Shown one piece after another: positions 10,179-22,941 of a stretch of 64,000 nucleotides of DNA; position 1 is the first letter of the stretch; every line of letters starts with the position of its first letter. The stretch spans positions 4,286,001 through 4,350,000 of the forward strand of contig JAFFSR010000343.1 of the NCBI GenBank assembly GCA_017163975.1, written 5' to 3'. A program made the translations under genes and the position numbers. Source of the DNA: Anastatus disparis. Taxonomy: Eukaryota > Arthropoda > Insecta > Hymenoptera > Eupelmidae. The notes beneath the pieces were generated by a model. It was not told where the DNA came from and did no database searches. It saw only the letters and a list, made by a program, of their open reading frames with translations.

Positions 10179-12774
10179 AGGTAAAGTAGAGTAATTTGGG
10201 ACGGATTTTAGCATCTACCAACTATAACTCTATTTTTCTTATTTTTTTTTTAAATTTTGATAAATCCGTAAATCAAGGCTTTTAGTAGGCTGTATAAACT
10301 TTATTTTCCAATAAGGATGGAGTCAATATCTTTATAATTAAAAAAATTATAAGGTTTTAATTTTAGAGTATTAGGGAGTTAAAACTGGACAATGTTAAAT
10401 AAAATGGAACCTAATGCTGGACAGTATAGGGAGCCTATTGTGGACTGTGCTGAACAATGCACTAATTAGTATACTAAATACCACAAAATTTCTTCAACGC
10501 TCTCCAATATTCAAAAAGTCCTTTTTGACTGTTTTCACCTTACCTCAACTCTTTAAATTCATTGTGCTTGAATGTTTGTAAAGTTTCAGCAGAAATAACA
10601 TTCTATTCGAATAAATTCAATAAATGCAATAATTTATTGTTCATCGTACTGTTTAGACTTTCTAACTGATCACATGAAGATCTAGGATTCTTTTTCTTTT
10701 TTTTTATTTAAAATATCATAATTAACTGCACTCAATTCAAATGGATATAACCCACATGCCCTGAATCCATTTCTAATTGTCTCGGTCACATCAATAGAAT
10801 CAAGAGCCTTTTTTAAAATACCAGCGAACATTGATTTTTTAACATCAACTATATTATTGTCAATCCTCCATGTTCGTAGAGTACTTTTGTATGCCTCTTT
10901 CAATGGATGGAATAGAGCCACATCCAAAGGCTGAATTATATGGGTGGCATTAGGATATAGTGCTATTAATTCTATTTGAAATTCTTTACAGAAATTCATT
11001 AAGGGCAAAGTGAGATGAGAGGCATGACCATTTACGTACAGAATTATTGGAAACTCCACTTCATTATCTATCTGCCACTCGTAATAGATATTTACTATGT
11101 AACTATAAAAGGTCTCCGATGTCATCCAACCTCTGTCACACTTCCTATGCCGCAGCCTTTTGGTATGCTATTAACAAGGCTTTTCTTTGAAATAGTTTTC
11201 AAATCAAACAGTACCATAGGAGGAAGTATCTGTCCTGAAGCAGATGCAGTAACCAGTACTGTCATACAAGCTGTCAACAATTTGATATACAGATTTTGCA
11301 CGTTTTTGTATTATAACTGTATTATCTTTTGGTACTAAATTGAATGAAGATTTATCCAAATTGAAAATTCCTTCTGGTTTAACATTTATTAAATCTTTTT
11401 CTCTAAATAACTTTTTACAATTGAAAACCAATTTTCGAGGTCTCCTTCAGTAACAGAGGCTCTGCTCGAGGTGAGGTTTTAAGCTATTCTTAAACGTAAG
11501 TTGTTATGACGTTTCATGAATCCATTGTACCAATGTTTACCTGGTCTGTTGTTTTTAAAAGTACTCTTTCTCTTCTCTGCAATTATGAATTTCTGTACGC
11601 AGTCTAATAAATAACTTTTTGTGACAGGAAATCCTCTTTCTTCACGGTAAATAATCCATTAAACTATTTCTAATTCTTGTTTGGGACTTAAAATAGTTGG
11701 TGCACTTCTAGCACAGTCTATTGGTATACGACAACTGAATTTAGTATGTAGTGCTGACTTTGGTATTCCAAAAAGTGTAGCTGCCTGTCACAGAGTCTGT
11801 CCATTCTCTATTCCCGTTGATGCTTTCATAAGTGTTTCTTTATCATATTTTTTTCCATTGCATTTATTTGATTTCAATTTTTTTGTTTTATCTTTATTAA
11901 TACCAGTTGATTTTTTACTCCATTACACTTTTCTTGAGATCTATTTGGTTTTGTTTTTGTAATTCTATTCTGATTTATTACTTTTTTATTTTTTCTACCC
12001 ATTATAAATCTGTAAATAATTTAATTATTTAAGATAATTAGTTAATTATTTTAAAAAGTAAGTACATTATACATAAATGTAATAGTGAGTAGTACTTACA
12101 TGAAGAGGTTAGGTATGAACTTAAAATTTTTGCAAGTAAATAATGTTTTTAAATACTTGAATTATATATATATATATATATATATATACTAAACACCGCA
12201 GCCACGAATACAATAAAGTAAATATAATTAGCATATTATTTCAGAAAATTTTCGTAAAAAATTTTAATTTGTAGCAATGTTTTTCCACGTGTCTACAATT
12301 AGAGTCACGCTGCAGAACAGTAAGCAAATTTGGTACATGCGCGAGACTTCTGTCCAGAATTATGGTTCCCTTTTAAAAGATGGGAGCGAAATTTAAACAT
12401 TTTGACTATGAATGTATTTCTATAAGTATCCTTCACTATCGTATTATTAATTAAAGTCATTATTTACATGTGATAAAAGAAATTCTTTTTTTTTCAACGT
12501 ATGTATAAATAGCAGTTTTAGCAATGGATGGGCCCATATGTACGTCATTTTCCAACTTATTATACAGCCTCATTTCTTTTATTTATTTAAATTATTTTAA
12601 AATTTTTATTTAATTATATAAAGTAATTATTCGTATAAACAACAGCTTAGTTTACTATAAATAATTTTACTTTTTAATATTTGTCATATTATCATATTTA
12701 AAAATAGCAATCTTCATTGATGTCCAGAATTATGTCCCAAGTTAAACGTTATCCCAAATTACCTTACTTTACCT
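10179..12774 (-). mobile_element. pogo-like DNA transposon, decayed
   Basis: The terminal inverted repeats aggtaaagtagagtaatttggga (left, 10179) and tcccaaattaccttactttacct (right, to 12774) match with two or three differences. They are flanked by TA at 10177-10178 and 12775-12776, the target duplication used by Tc1/mariner/pogo elements. The interior holds a minus-strand DDE transposase remnant at 10682-12002. A (TA)n tract lies at 12162-12188. Total length 2,596 bp. Confidence 0.85.
10682..12002 (-). pseudogene. pogo/jerky-type transposase pseudogene (HTH_psq + DDE_1)
   Basis: Read on the minus strand, the N-terminal part contains a psq-type helix-turn-helix stretch (QAATLFGIPKSAL) and a following CENP-B-like region (REERGFPVTKSYLLDCVQKF). 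The DDE_1 core follows, with NLDKSSF near 11360, then YVNGHASHLTLP and IIQPLDVALFHPLK in the 147-residue C-terminal frame (10682-11125). In pogo-family enzymes the second catalytic residue is Asp in DGHASH; here the codon at 11030-11032 encodes Asn. In-frame stops lie at 11788-11790 and 11659-11661, and frameshifts occur further on. The element is dead by both criteria. Family assignment is confident; activity is excluded. Confidence 0.85.
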
Positions 12775-12776
12775 TA

Positions 12777-13408
12777 TTTGAATTTCAGTGAAAATATCAC
12801 TGTTTTTTAATGAAAAAGTTATTGAATTCCAGTAAAAATATCACTGAATTTTAGTGAATTTATTACAGAACAAAAGAGTAATTGACAAAGGGAAAATTAA
12901 TTTTTTATTTTCAAGTAAAATACAATATTTTAATAATATAATACTTATTTAAAGTATTGATTATTAAAATAATTTAAAATCCATTTATATGTCATAAAGT
13001 AGTATAAAATTTGTTATTTTATAGCACCCTTGTTGCACTCAGGCGCTACTACACGTCGTGCCATAATAGGCCATTTATGCCACTAGTATCATAATGTACT
13101 ATTTGTGTTAAATTAATATCAGCAATTTATATATTTTCAAAATTATTAATATTCATTCAATACTAGAAAAAATTTTGTATCATTTTTTAAAAATATATGT
13201 GTGAATTACAAATTATTATAATAATTAATACTTTAAATAAATATTATTAAAATATTGAATATTGTGATTCATTACATTACTTCGAACTTATACTTTTCTA
13301 CTTGAAAAGCTTAAATGATTTTTCTCATAATAATTTATATATTAGCATTCATTTTATTATATTACACTTACCTTTTTTTTTAAAACACTTAAAATAATTT
13401 TCTTCAAA

Positions 13409-13479
<71 letters not shown>

Positions 13480-13820
13480 CATATACACGTATACGATAAT
13501 TACTTATATTATATTGCACTTACTTTTTTTATTTAAAAACTTCAAATGGTTCTCCTAAAAATCAGAGTTAGTTACTTTTAGCGTTAAGATTATGGCGGGC
13601 AAAAAGTCAAGAGCACCCATGGTATTCATTTTTAAGACGCGTGCTTTCACGTATTGTTTCCGGAACACATGTACTGCCACATTATAAATTTTAACTCTTA
13701 CTTTTTTATTCACTGAAATTTTTACTGAATTATCAGTGGAATAAAAGAGACACTGCAAGTTTAGTTGAATTTTTAATAATATTCAGTAAAATAAAGGAGG
13801 CACTGAAATTTCAGTAAATT
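12777..13820. repeat. CAGTGAAATTT-rich repeat, right part, and AT-rich DNA
   Basis: Continuation of the degenerate ttcagtgaaaatatcact repeat interrupted by the pogo-like element, followed by AT-rich DNA. An isolated patch, ctacacgtcgtgccataatagg, lies near 13050. No gene is supported. Units of the same kind return from about 13716 to 13880. Confidence 0.45.
13411..13476. repeat. (TC)n(TA)n compound microsatellite
   Basis: About 19 TC units run directly into about 13 TA units. Confidence 0.95.
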
Positions 13821-14713
13821 GTTTACTAATTTTTCAATGAAATCATATCCGCTGAATCCGCTGAATAATAAAATTTTCACTGAATCATATTTAGAGTACC
13901 ATGAAGATTATTCAATTAAAATTTTGAAGAAATTCATTCATTATTTATTAAGAATTTTGGATTCCAATATTATTTATTGAGATTTTTCAATTTTGTACCA
14001 GAAATTCATATATCTTGAAAACTAATGAATAAATTTATTTAAAAATTTAATTAAATAATCATCATGAAAGACAGATTGAAAGACAGTTAATACTTCACGG
14101 TGGTCCTCGAGCAAATTTGACTATGAAGTTTTTGTACCTCGGATTTTCCTTTTGGATATGATTCTAGATACATTTAGGATCGAATTCCAACTAAAACCAA
14201 AATCGAAGAATGAGCACTTTTTTATTTATTCAAATTTTATTTTTTATGTTTTTTATAAAAAAAATTTTTTATTGATAATTTATAAGCTCAATTTCTAGAA
14301 TATCGTTTTCGAATTTAATAATAAATTATTTACATATTTTAAGCAAACATTCTTGTAAATATATTTAGAAAAATCTAAAGTTATGAAACAATGTAAGCAT
14401 AAAGTTGAAATTAAGATTTTTTATAAAACAGTAAAGTGATTAAGATTATGACTAATGATACATTTTTAAATTATTTAAAGATGGCACTAGAAGTAATTGT
14501 GATTAGAAAATACTTTGTATTGATATTCTATACGAACACTGCATGTATTTTTGATATTTCAGTAACACCAAAAGTACAATTTCCATGTAAAAGATTGTAT
14601 TGAAGAAAATTGAGGTCTATGTTTTTACAGCGAACAGGCTATGGAAGCGATCCATTATGATTTTCCCGCAACATGGGCTAATACAAAGTATCATAAAATG
14701 ATTTTCATTATGC

Positions 14714-14747
<34 letters not shown>

Positions 14748-16040
14748 GACGTTTCGCGTCAACTTACCTAACAAAAAAATAGAATTCGTCGAAAATCTGT
14801 GAAAATATTCTATTTAATACCCAAAATATACAAAAAAAATTTTAGAGGTCTAGGTCAAAGGGGTCAGGATTTAAACATGATGGAATTTTTCGAATTTTCC
14901 AAATTTTTTGCTAAATAAATATTTTAATGAATTTTTTCCTCAAAAACTATCGATTTTTCGTTAAAACTCAATAGAATACTTTTTCTTGGAAATTAGATGT
15001 AGAATTCACCTAAATTTTTGCAAATTATAATATACTGATTTTTATGCTCACTTGATCGATTTAAACATACTATTTAGTACATCTAAAAATCGAGCAGGTT
15101 AAATTGGCTTTTTAAAGTCTTATTTTTTTTGTTTTTTTATAAGGAAAAAATATACGAAGCCTCCAGTTGGGCAGCCTTCTTAAAGTTACTTAATTGTGCA
15201 AAAAGGCTGAATAAATCGTTATTTTGGATCAATGATGAGATTCGTGATTTTTTTCTGAAAAAGTATTGATTTTTGTGACAAATGTATGAAAATGTTGTTT
15301 ATTGGAAATTGTATGTAAAATGTATGTAAATTTTTGTAAACCATTATTTGCTAAATATCACAAATTATAAATGAAATTTTGAAATTTTAAAATTTATTTT
15401 TTGTAAAATTTTTAGTATATATGGTTCATAATGTCTTGAATTACAATTTGTAAAAATATGTTCATATTCTACACATGATTTCCAATAAAAAACATTTTCA
15501 TACATTTGTCCCAAAAATCAATACTTTTTCAGAAAAAAAATCACGAATCTCATCATTGATCAAAAATAACGATTTTTTCATACATTTTTGCACAATTAAG
15601 TAACTTTGAGAAGGCTGCCCAACTAGAGACTTCGTATATTTTTTCCTCATAGAAAAACGAAAAAAATAAGACTTTAAAAAGTCAATTGAACCTGCTCGAT
15701 TTTTAGATATACTAAATAGTATGTTTAAATCGATCAAGTAAGCATAAAAATCAGTATATTATAATTTGCAAAAATTCAGGTGAATTTTACATCTAATTTC
15801 CAAAAAAAGTATTCTATTGAGTTTTAACGAAAAATTGACAGTTTTTGAGGAAAAAATTGATTAAAATATTTATTTAGCAATAAATTTAAAAAATTCGAAA
15901 AATTCCATCACGTTTAAATCCTGACCCCTTTGACCTGGACCTCTAAAATTTTTTTTGTATATTTTGGGTATCAAATAGAACATTTTCACAGATTTTCGAC
16001 GAATTCTATTTTTTTGTTAGGTGAGTTGACGTGAAACGTC

Positions 16041-16107
<67 letters not shown>

Positions 16108-16355
16108 ATATAAAAAGTATGTATATGTTATCAGTGTATATACATATATACACAGATAAAATATACATAGTTTTTACTAATGTTATGGACAATGAATTAT
16201 ATTTGCAGACTGCTCTTAATAATTTATCTGCATAATTAGAATCATTTTACGATACTTTATAACTAGCCCATGCTGTAGAAAAATCAAATTGGACCGCATC
16301 CATAGCCTGTTCGCTGTAAAAACCTAGGCCGCGATTTTCTTCAATACTATCTTTT

Positions 16356-16553
16356 ACATGGAAAATGTAGACATTATTAGAGGTTTTTTTTTGGATTTCA
16401 ACCGTGTAAGTTATGGTTTAAGATATCAACATTTTATGAACATTACAACGATCGGTATCCTAAACCACAACTTACACGGTCGAATTCGATAAAAACCCTC
16501 TAACAATGTCTAACATTCATCGCGAAAGCTTTGAATCTAAACATGGAAAATGT
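16356..16553. mobile_element. Short hairpin insertion flanked by a 13-bp duplication
   Basis: The 13 bases acatggaaaatgt occur at 16356-16368 and again at 16541-16553. The opposite foldback arm has only one copy (near 14580). The inserted 172 bases contain complementary arms ttagaggtttttttttggat / ataaaaaccctctaa and gtgtaagttatggtttaag / taaaccacaacttacac. Confidence 0.7.
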
Positions 16554-16875
16554 GCTTTTGGTGTTACTGAAATACGAAAAGTACATGCAGTGTTCTTATA
16601 GAATATTAATACACAGTATTTTCTAATCGCTGTTACTTCAAGTGTCATCTTTAAATAATCTAAAAACGTATCATTTGTCATAGTTTTTATCACTATAATA
16701 TTGTACAAAGAATATTAATTTTAACGTTATGCTTACATTGTAACATAACTTTAGATTTTCCTGAATATATTCACAATAATATTTGCTTAAAGTATGTAAA
16801 TAATTTATGATTAAATTCGAAAACGGCATTCTAGAAATTAAGCTCATAAATTATCAATAAAAAATTTTTTTTATA

Positions 16876-17110
16876 CACCGACAGAAAAGACAACTCACAG
16901 CAAGTGGATGACTCCTTATTGATGTATCATTTAGATGGAAAACTAAATCCATTAGATGCAAGTAATTAAATGTTTGAATCGAAATTGCAGCTTTTGCTGC
17001 AAAAATATTATGTTGCCTTCTAGTGGAATATGCTAGGACGTAAAACAGACATATTCATACTAGGACCAAGTATATTCCGTTGGCCTCTAGATAAGATTTG
17101 TGTCAGTGTA
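16876..17110. mobile_element. TA-flanked MITE in the right foldback arm
   Basis: The ends tacaccgacagaaa and tgtcagtgta are imperfect inverted repeats bounded by TA. The interior contains palindromic gcagcttttgctgc and a pair atattccgttgg / ggaatatgctagg. The segment has no counterpart in the left arm, so it inserted after the foldback formed. Confidence 0.55.
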
Positions 17111-17545
17111 ATAAACATACATATAAAAAATAAAATTTGAATAAATAAAAAAGTGCTCATTCTTCGATTTTGGTTTTAGTTGGAATTCGATCCTAAATGT
17201 GCCTAGAATCATATCCAAAAGGAAAATCCAAGGTGCAAAAACTTCATGGTCAAATTTGCTCGAGGACCACCGTGAAGTATTAACTGTCTTTCAATCTGTC
17301 TTTCATGATGATTATTTAATTAAATTTTTAAATAAATTTATTAATTAGTTTTTAAGCTATATGAATTTCTGGTACAAAATCGAAAAATCTCAATAAATAA
17401 TATTGGAACCCAAAATTCTGAATAAATAAAAAATGAATTTCTTCAAAAATTTAACTGAATAATCTTCATGGTACTCTAAATATGATTCAGTGAAAATTTT
17501 ATTATTTGATTCAGCGGATATGATTTCACTGAAAAATAAGTAAAA

Positions 17546-17610
17546 AATAGAGGACCACCGTGACTTATGAGTACAGGTGTATTGTCTGTTGTATATCTTG
17601 TTAATAGAAA
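17546..17610 (-). repeat. CACTA-like element terminus (right-type)
   Basis: The sequence ttatgagtacaggtgtattg ends at 17584; its reverse complement is the terminus seen at 1713 and 9971 with one change in CACTA (CAATA). Outside it, tctgttgtatatct resembles the outer sequence of the other copies. The pair 9971/17584 is correctly oriented to bound one element of about 7.6 kb, but the immediate flanks (gga and tct) do not form a direct target duplication. Confidence 0.45.
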
Positions 17611-19559
17611 ATACCAAAACAATAATAAATTAAAAACTTTTTGCTGTCAAATTTAACAAGAATTTTCTAATAAAAGCATGTTAAATAAAATATAATCAGC
17701 ATTATAAATGCAATGATTGATTATAAAAATTTTTTATAAAAATTAATTAGACTTTAAAATACCGAATTACTAATATTGTAATCACTGAAAACAATAAAAT
17801 TTATTGACCTATTATTATATTTAACATTAATTTGATGAACATATTTATTTAATTTGTAGATTTACATGTAAAAGATGAATCGACCGTACATATGAATTTA
17901 TTGAATGCTTAATTTAAACAGAAACTAATATAAGAATAAAAAATAATAGTCGGGAAATCAAATATGAGGAAAGAAAAGAAAAAGAGAAGGAAAAATATTT
18001 GGACAAGTAAGTAAACAAAGAAGGAAAACTATTTAGGATTGACATATACAGAATGTATTAAAAAGGTAGAGGAGTTTTAAAGCGCATGCGTATTTCAGTA
18101 CAAAATAAGAGAGTTAGATAGCAGTTCTAGAAGACGATAACATCCACTACTCATGTTAACGTAGGAAAAGTGGCGGCCTGTTTATCGGCTCGATGTTCCA
18201 ACTAACAAAACAGTGTGAAAAGTTGGTAGCTGAGCTCACAAGAGTAACGTCCTGCGCAGCAAGAGCATAGTCAGTGCCGTGCTACACTTCGTCCGCGTCA
18301 GTTTGCGCGCAACTCGTAACCACACTCTATTTCTCTGTTAGGCACCCTCCCACATTTTCTTTCTTTACATATACCAATCTACATCTTTTTAACTTCTACT
18401 ATCTTATTTTCAAGCAAAAGTTTATCAATGAATTCTTTGCGTTTATACTCGACATTAATTGCATTTTTTCTCGTTAGTTCTATATCTTATTTTATTAGTT
18501 ATTCTTTTTTTTTATAACTGTTCATACAGCGCCTATTAAAACTTTTATTATATTTAAGTTGACGAAGTCACTAAATCGAAAATATGTTGACTTCTTTGTC
18601 ATCGCTTACTGAAAAACGATAGTAAATATTTGAAATTTTAAATTGAAGAAAATGGTACTGTGGAAAAAATTATCTTGTGTTGATCTTTTTTTCATGGCAC
18701 TTATTATTATTTAAATTTTAATCCTACTTCACTAGACTGCTTCATTGTATACCATGTATTTTAAAAGCATAATTTGACAGTATAATATTCTTTATTTCAT
18801 TGATTTTTGATTTTTTAGCATTTCTTTCTTATATGATGTTATATAATTTATTTAAATAAATTTCTTCGTTTATTTTTATTTAATAAATTTTAATAAATAA
18901 CTTACGAACATTTTTATACTATTATTTCTAAATTATACCAATTAATAACTTTCTTTCATCTATTCGATACTAAGTAAGTTACAATTGCTTTAAACATATA
19001 TATCAGTATCAATGTGATTACGTTTAAGTACTATAGTACGCATAAATATATAAAATTCGTTAATGTGGACATTAAAACATATGTGCTTACATCTCTCATC
19101 TTTTTCATTTTTTTATTCATATTCGTTATTATGTTCTACTATTTTATTAAAGATAAATAATATTTATGGGGCATTAAACGTTGACTCACTCGGTCAAAAA
19201 ATAAAAATCGCTAAAAGTCTTGAAATATGTTCCAGTTCGTACCCAAAACGTACTAAAAATTTTTAGCACCCTATGTCAAAAGGATAAAAATTTAGATGTA
19301 ATAAGAACAATCAACTTTTGGTAAAAACTTAATAGAATACTATTTATTAATAATAACATACAGATTCTACGCGAAATTTAGCGAACCATAATTGTAGATA
19401 TTTAAGCTTATCTGATTGATGGAAACATACTATTTAATATATTCAAAAGCCGCTCGAGTTGATTTGTTTTTTATAGGCTTAAGAGCAGAAGAATTTTGGC
19501 GCCATCAGGGAAAATTTCTGAAAATATTGTAACTTGCGAAAATTCTCCAAAAATAGTAA
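17611..19559. other. AT-rich DNA with one GC-richer island
   Basis: Mostly AT-rich with no gene recognised. Bases 18060-18340 are distinctly richer in G and C (gcggcctgtttatcggctcg, cgtgctacacttcgtccgcg, tcagtttgcgcgcaactcg) and contain two TCAGT motifs of arthropod initiator type. This could be a promoter or non-coding first exon of a host gene, but no splice-linked coding exon could be identified. Bases 19150-19270 carry a diverged half of the foldback family (acgttgactcactcggtc). Confidence 0.35.
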
Positions 19560-19563
19560 TTAA

Positions 19564-19960
19564 GGGGTGTCCTCATACCGGCACAGAGATCTACCTTATC
19601 TATATTTGAATTATGCATTTTAATAAAAATTTAACTATTTTTGACTAAAATTCATAGAAGAGGCACATTCTTAACATTCTAAAGAATTTATTGCAACGTT
19701 AAAAGACAGAATAAAAGTTAAAATGAAGACAAAAACTGCATAATACGATTATTCATAACTACATTTAAAAATTAATCGTATTAAGCAGTTTTCGCCTTTA
19801 TTTTTACCCTTATATTGTCTTTTAACGTTGCAATAAATTCTTTGGCATGTTAAGAATGTGCCTCTCCTACGAATTTCAGTCATGAATAGTTAAATTTTTA
19901 TTAAAATTCATAATTGAAATGTAGATAAGGTAGAACTCTATGTCGGTATGAAGATTCCCC
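19564..19960. mobile_element. TTAA-flanked palindromic MITE (ggggtgtcc ends)
   Basis: The left end ggggtgtcctcataccggca and the right end tgtcggtatgaagattcccc pair imperfectly. TTAA lies at 19560-19563 and 19961-19964. Long inner arms match: taaattcttt... / gcaataaattctttgg and cattcttaacat / atgttaagaatg. There is no coding capacity. TTAA duplication is typical of piggyBac-type transposition. Confidence 0.8.
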
Positions 19961-19964
19961 TTAA

Positions 19965-20914
19965 TGACTTATTTATAAGATTTATGATTTTTTATTCAAA
20001 AAATGAGTTTTGGAAAAAATTAATATAAACGTTTACTGTTGAAAATTGTTTTAATTATTGATGTAATTTAAGACATCGTGAAGCATATTCATAGAAAATT
20101 CAAGAAAAAGAAATTTCAAAATTTGAAATTTTAATCTCGTTTTCAATTTATGAGATTTAACACTTAATGTTATACAAAAATTAACGTAGATTCAACACAT
20201 AATATTCAATCGAAAATATCTCCATAAATTTTTTCCAAAAACTCAATACTTTTCAGGGAACAAATTCATAAATCTTATGATGTAGCCAAAAATGAAGATT
20301 TTTTTAAAATTATATACCGAATCTACAGAACCTAAATTTTTTGTATATTACGTAAAGCAACAAAAAATGCTAATTTTTATTTTTAGCCAAAAAGTTGGAA
20401 TTTTAAGTTCTAGAAATATTCTAACTTATAAATTCAATATATCTTTTGATTCAGTATCTTAAACTTTTTACTTTATGCCTTAATGTTTAAATTATAAAAT
20501 ATCTTTAATAAATAACAAAAAATGAAATCCTTACTGGATCATATAATAAATTGTATCAAACACAAATAATTATAAAGATTTAATGATGAGTATTTTTTCT
20601 GTTTCTAAGATTCACAATTTAATCCTGGAAAATGCGCATTAGCATTGTATAGGAAAAAAGAAAACGTTTCATATTGGTTAAAATAATGGCCATGAAAAAT
20701 TTCCATTTTCAGCTCTTCATTTCGAAGCAATGGCCGTAAAATGGTAAAAAAATCGTTTTTATTTTTACCAGAGAATATAAGCTCAAATATTAAAATATTG
20801 TAATTTGCAAAAATTTAGGTACATTCTTTATGTTATTTTCAATGAAAAATATTTCATCAAGTTTTTCTGAAAAGTTTATAGTTTTCGAGAAAAAAGTTCA
20901 CTAAGAGCAGGCCG
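19965..20914. other. AT-rich DNA with foldback-family fragments
   Basis: No gene. Several segments (for example 20240-20330, with acaaattcataaatcttatgatg) resemble the interior of the foldback family also seen near 8880-8930 and 15530-15580. Confidence 0.4.
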
Positions 20915-21278
20915 GATTCACTGTCCTTGTCTAATTGAGTTTTTTTTATTCCCTCAAGTATTAATCAGTGTATCTGCAAATTGAAGGTTGAGCGCAATAG
21001 GTATTATTATTATAAATATTTATGCACGAGAACAAAAAATTATAATGGTTCGTTTTTGAGAAAAATAAGGAACGCTTAAGTATAAGGTTATGTTTATAAT
21101 ATTTTTGTGTTCCTTACTTTTCTCAAAAATAAATCTGTAGAATTTTTTGTTCTTGTGCATAAATATTCATAATAATAATATGTATTGCGCTCGACCTTCA
21201 ATTTGCAGATACACCGATTAATCCTTGAGTAAATAACAAAAAACTCAATTAGACAAGGACAGCGAAACCGGCCTGCTC
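20915..21278. mobile_element. Palindromic MITE, subfamily B (gagcaggccg ends), copy 1
   Basis: Nearly the whole element is one hairpin. The left arm gcaggccggattcactgtcc, tgtctaattgag, gcgcaatag and tatttatgcac is matched by the right arm gtgcataaatattc, attgcgctcgac, ctcaattagaca and ggacagcgaaaccggcctgc. A second copy is at 23066-23449. The flanks (ctaa and aaaa) are probably decayed TTAA sites. Confidence 0.85.
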
Positions 21279-22937
21279 AAAAAATGTGATAAATTCAAAT
21301 TATCTATTTACGTCTAACTTTTGATCTAGAGCGCTAAAATTTTTTTTACGATTTCAGTACCAAATAAAAATTGATTTTTTGAAAAATTTTCCGTAAAATC
21401 AAAAATTTTTAGACTTTTTGCAGTTCTAATGGAAAGAAAAAAATAATGATCTCCTTAGTGACTGGTAATGCCGACTGGTAATGGAAAAGTTGTAAAGAGT
21501 TGAATTATACAGAAAATAAAAGATTAAACGATTCAATCGGTTTATTAAAAACGAAAAAAAAACACAAAAACCGAAAAATTTTGCTTTTTTTTTTTAAATT
21601 CATAATTTATGAATATTTATGAAGATTGAGAGTTAGAATTTGGCACAGAAGTAGGTAATTACATCTACTTCCGATATTCAAAAAATCAGATTCAGTCAGA
21701 CCATTACTTTTTGCGCAATTGCCATTTTAATTTTATATATATATATATATATACAGGCACGCAGCTTAGAGCGATAAATCTTTCTACTGGCTTGTCTCAG
21801 CGATATATGCTCCATCTCGTTTTGGAAACCGTTTCCAAAATTTATATACGACTATTTTTAACCGTTATATAAACCCGACAAAAAAACGCAAAAAAAATAA
21901 AAATTGTAACTGCGCAACTACTTCCGTGTTAAATTTCAGCTCTTAATTTTTATAAATAACAAAGTTATAAATAAAAAAAAAACGCAAAAATTTTTTTTTT
22001 AGTTTTTGTTTTATAAGCAAAAAACAAAAGAAACAGGTTTTTCGCTCTAAATTGTTAATAACAAATTAATTGATGAGAGTTGTGAGTCTAAAACACAGAA
22101 ATAAACATCTACAAACTATATTTTTAATCATGGCACAGGTTGTTCCTTACTAGGATTTTTGTCAAAATATGACTTTTTTGCTTTATTAACTGAACTAACA
22201 TAAATTTTCAATCGATTTTTTTGAAATTTGAATCACTGAAAACTAAATTTTCTCAAAACATTAATTTTTAACAATAAGAAAGATAATAGCACATGATTTA
22301 TGGTTTCTAGATAGTATATATATTCATCAAAAGTGAAGTACAAAATGTCTCATCAACCGAAAAATGATTCACCTTCCTCTCATTAGTAGAAATCGAAATA
22401 GTTATTTTCGATACAAGTGCGCAAAGCAGGTGTTTCCCTCATGAGTGTTGTTTGTTGCCGAAGCGGAGCAAGGGTAACAAATACCTATGCAGAGAACACT
22501 TGTATTGCGGGCTTGTATCGAACCTAATTTTTCTTAACTGCGAGTGAAAAACGAGATTCAATAAAAAATTCATTTAAGCTTTAAAAATTTTCGACAAGTA
22601 ACAATTTCTCAAGTCGAAATGATAAATTATATAAAAAAAAACCATATCTGTGCGCAAAGTAAAATGCTTTCCGCACACCTTCTACACTCAGCGGGTATTG
22701 GGGTACTTTTCATACAGAAAACTTATAAGCAAAGCCGAGTTTTGTACACATAGTTAAGAAAATTTAATTTACAAGATAGGATAACAAAAAAATACTGTTT
22801 TCAATAGAGAAAGAACAAAACTTTTTGCCTATGACAATAAGCATTACTCGCCATAATTGAATATTCAAATTGAAATCAGAGAACAAAAAACGACTTTGAA
22901 AAATTTGTTGTCTATTTGTCTGAAATTAAAATGATAT
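21279..22937. other. AT-rich DNA without recognised genes
   Basis: Contains a (TA)n run at 21737-21753, adjacent to a GC-richer segment (caggcacgcagcttagagcg), and a short inverted pair around 22420-22510 (gtgtttccctcatgag, gcagagaacacttgtattgcg). No coding sequence supported. Confidence 0.4.
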
Positions 22938-22941
22938 TTAA

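Larger units (their letters stand above)
13821..17545. mobile_element. 3.7-kb foldback (giant inverted repeat)
   Basis: The left arm (13821 to about 15390) pairs with the right arm (about 15395 to 17545). Matched landmarks, left/right as reverse complements: ttcacggtggtcctcgagca 14096 / 17254; gacgtttcgcgtcaacttac 14748 / about 16020; ttgggcagccttcttaaag 15166 / 15601; gacaaatgtatgaaaatgtt 15278 / 15491. A (TA)n tract sits at the same place in each arm (14716-14745 and 16042-16103). The right arm is longer because of at least two later insertions (16369-16553 and 16876-17110). No coding sequence. An inner unit (14745-16045) has its own family members elsewhere (about 9000-9180, 19150-19270, 21300-21400), so this may be one foldback inserted in the centre of another. 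Confidence 0.85.

Noticed and set aside
10179..12774. Functional pogo transposase
   Set aside because: Stops at 11788 and 11659, frameshifts and an Asp-to-Asn change at a catalytic position.
15986..16192. Frame made of Ile-Tyr repeats
   Set aside because: Produced by a (TA)n microsatellite; the same applies to the frame at 61250-61453.
9971..17584. Complete CACTA element between the inward-facing termini
   Set aside because: No CACTA transposase inside and no direct target duplication at the flanks; reported only as paired termini.
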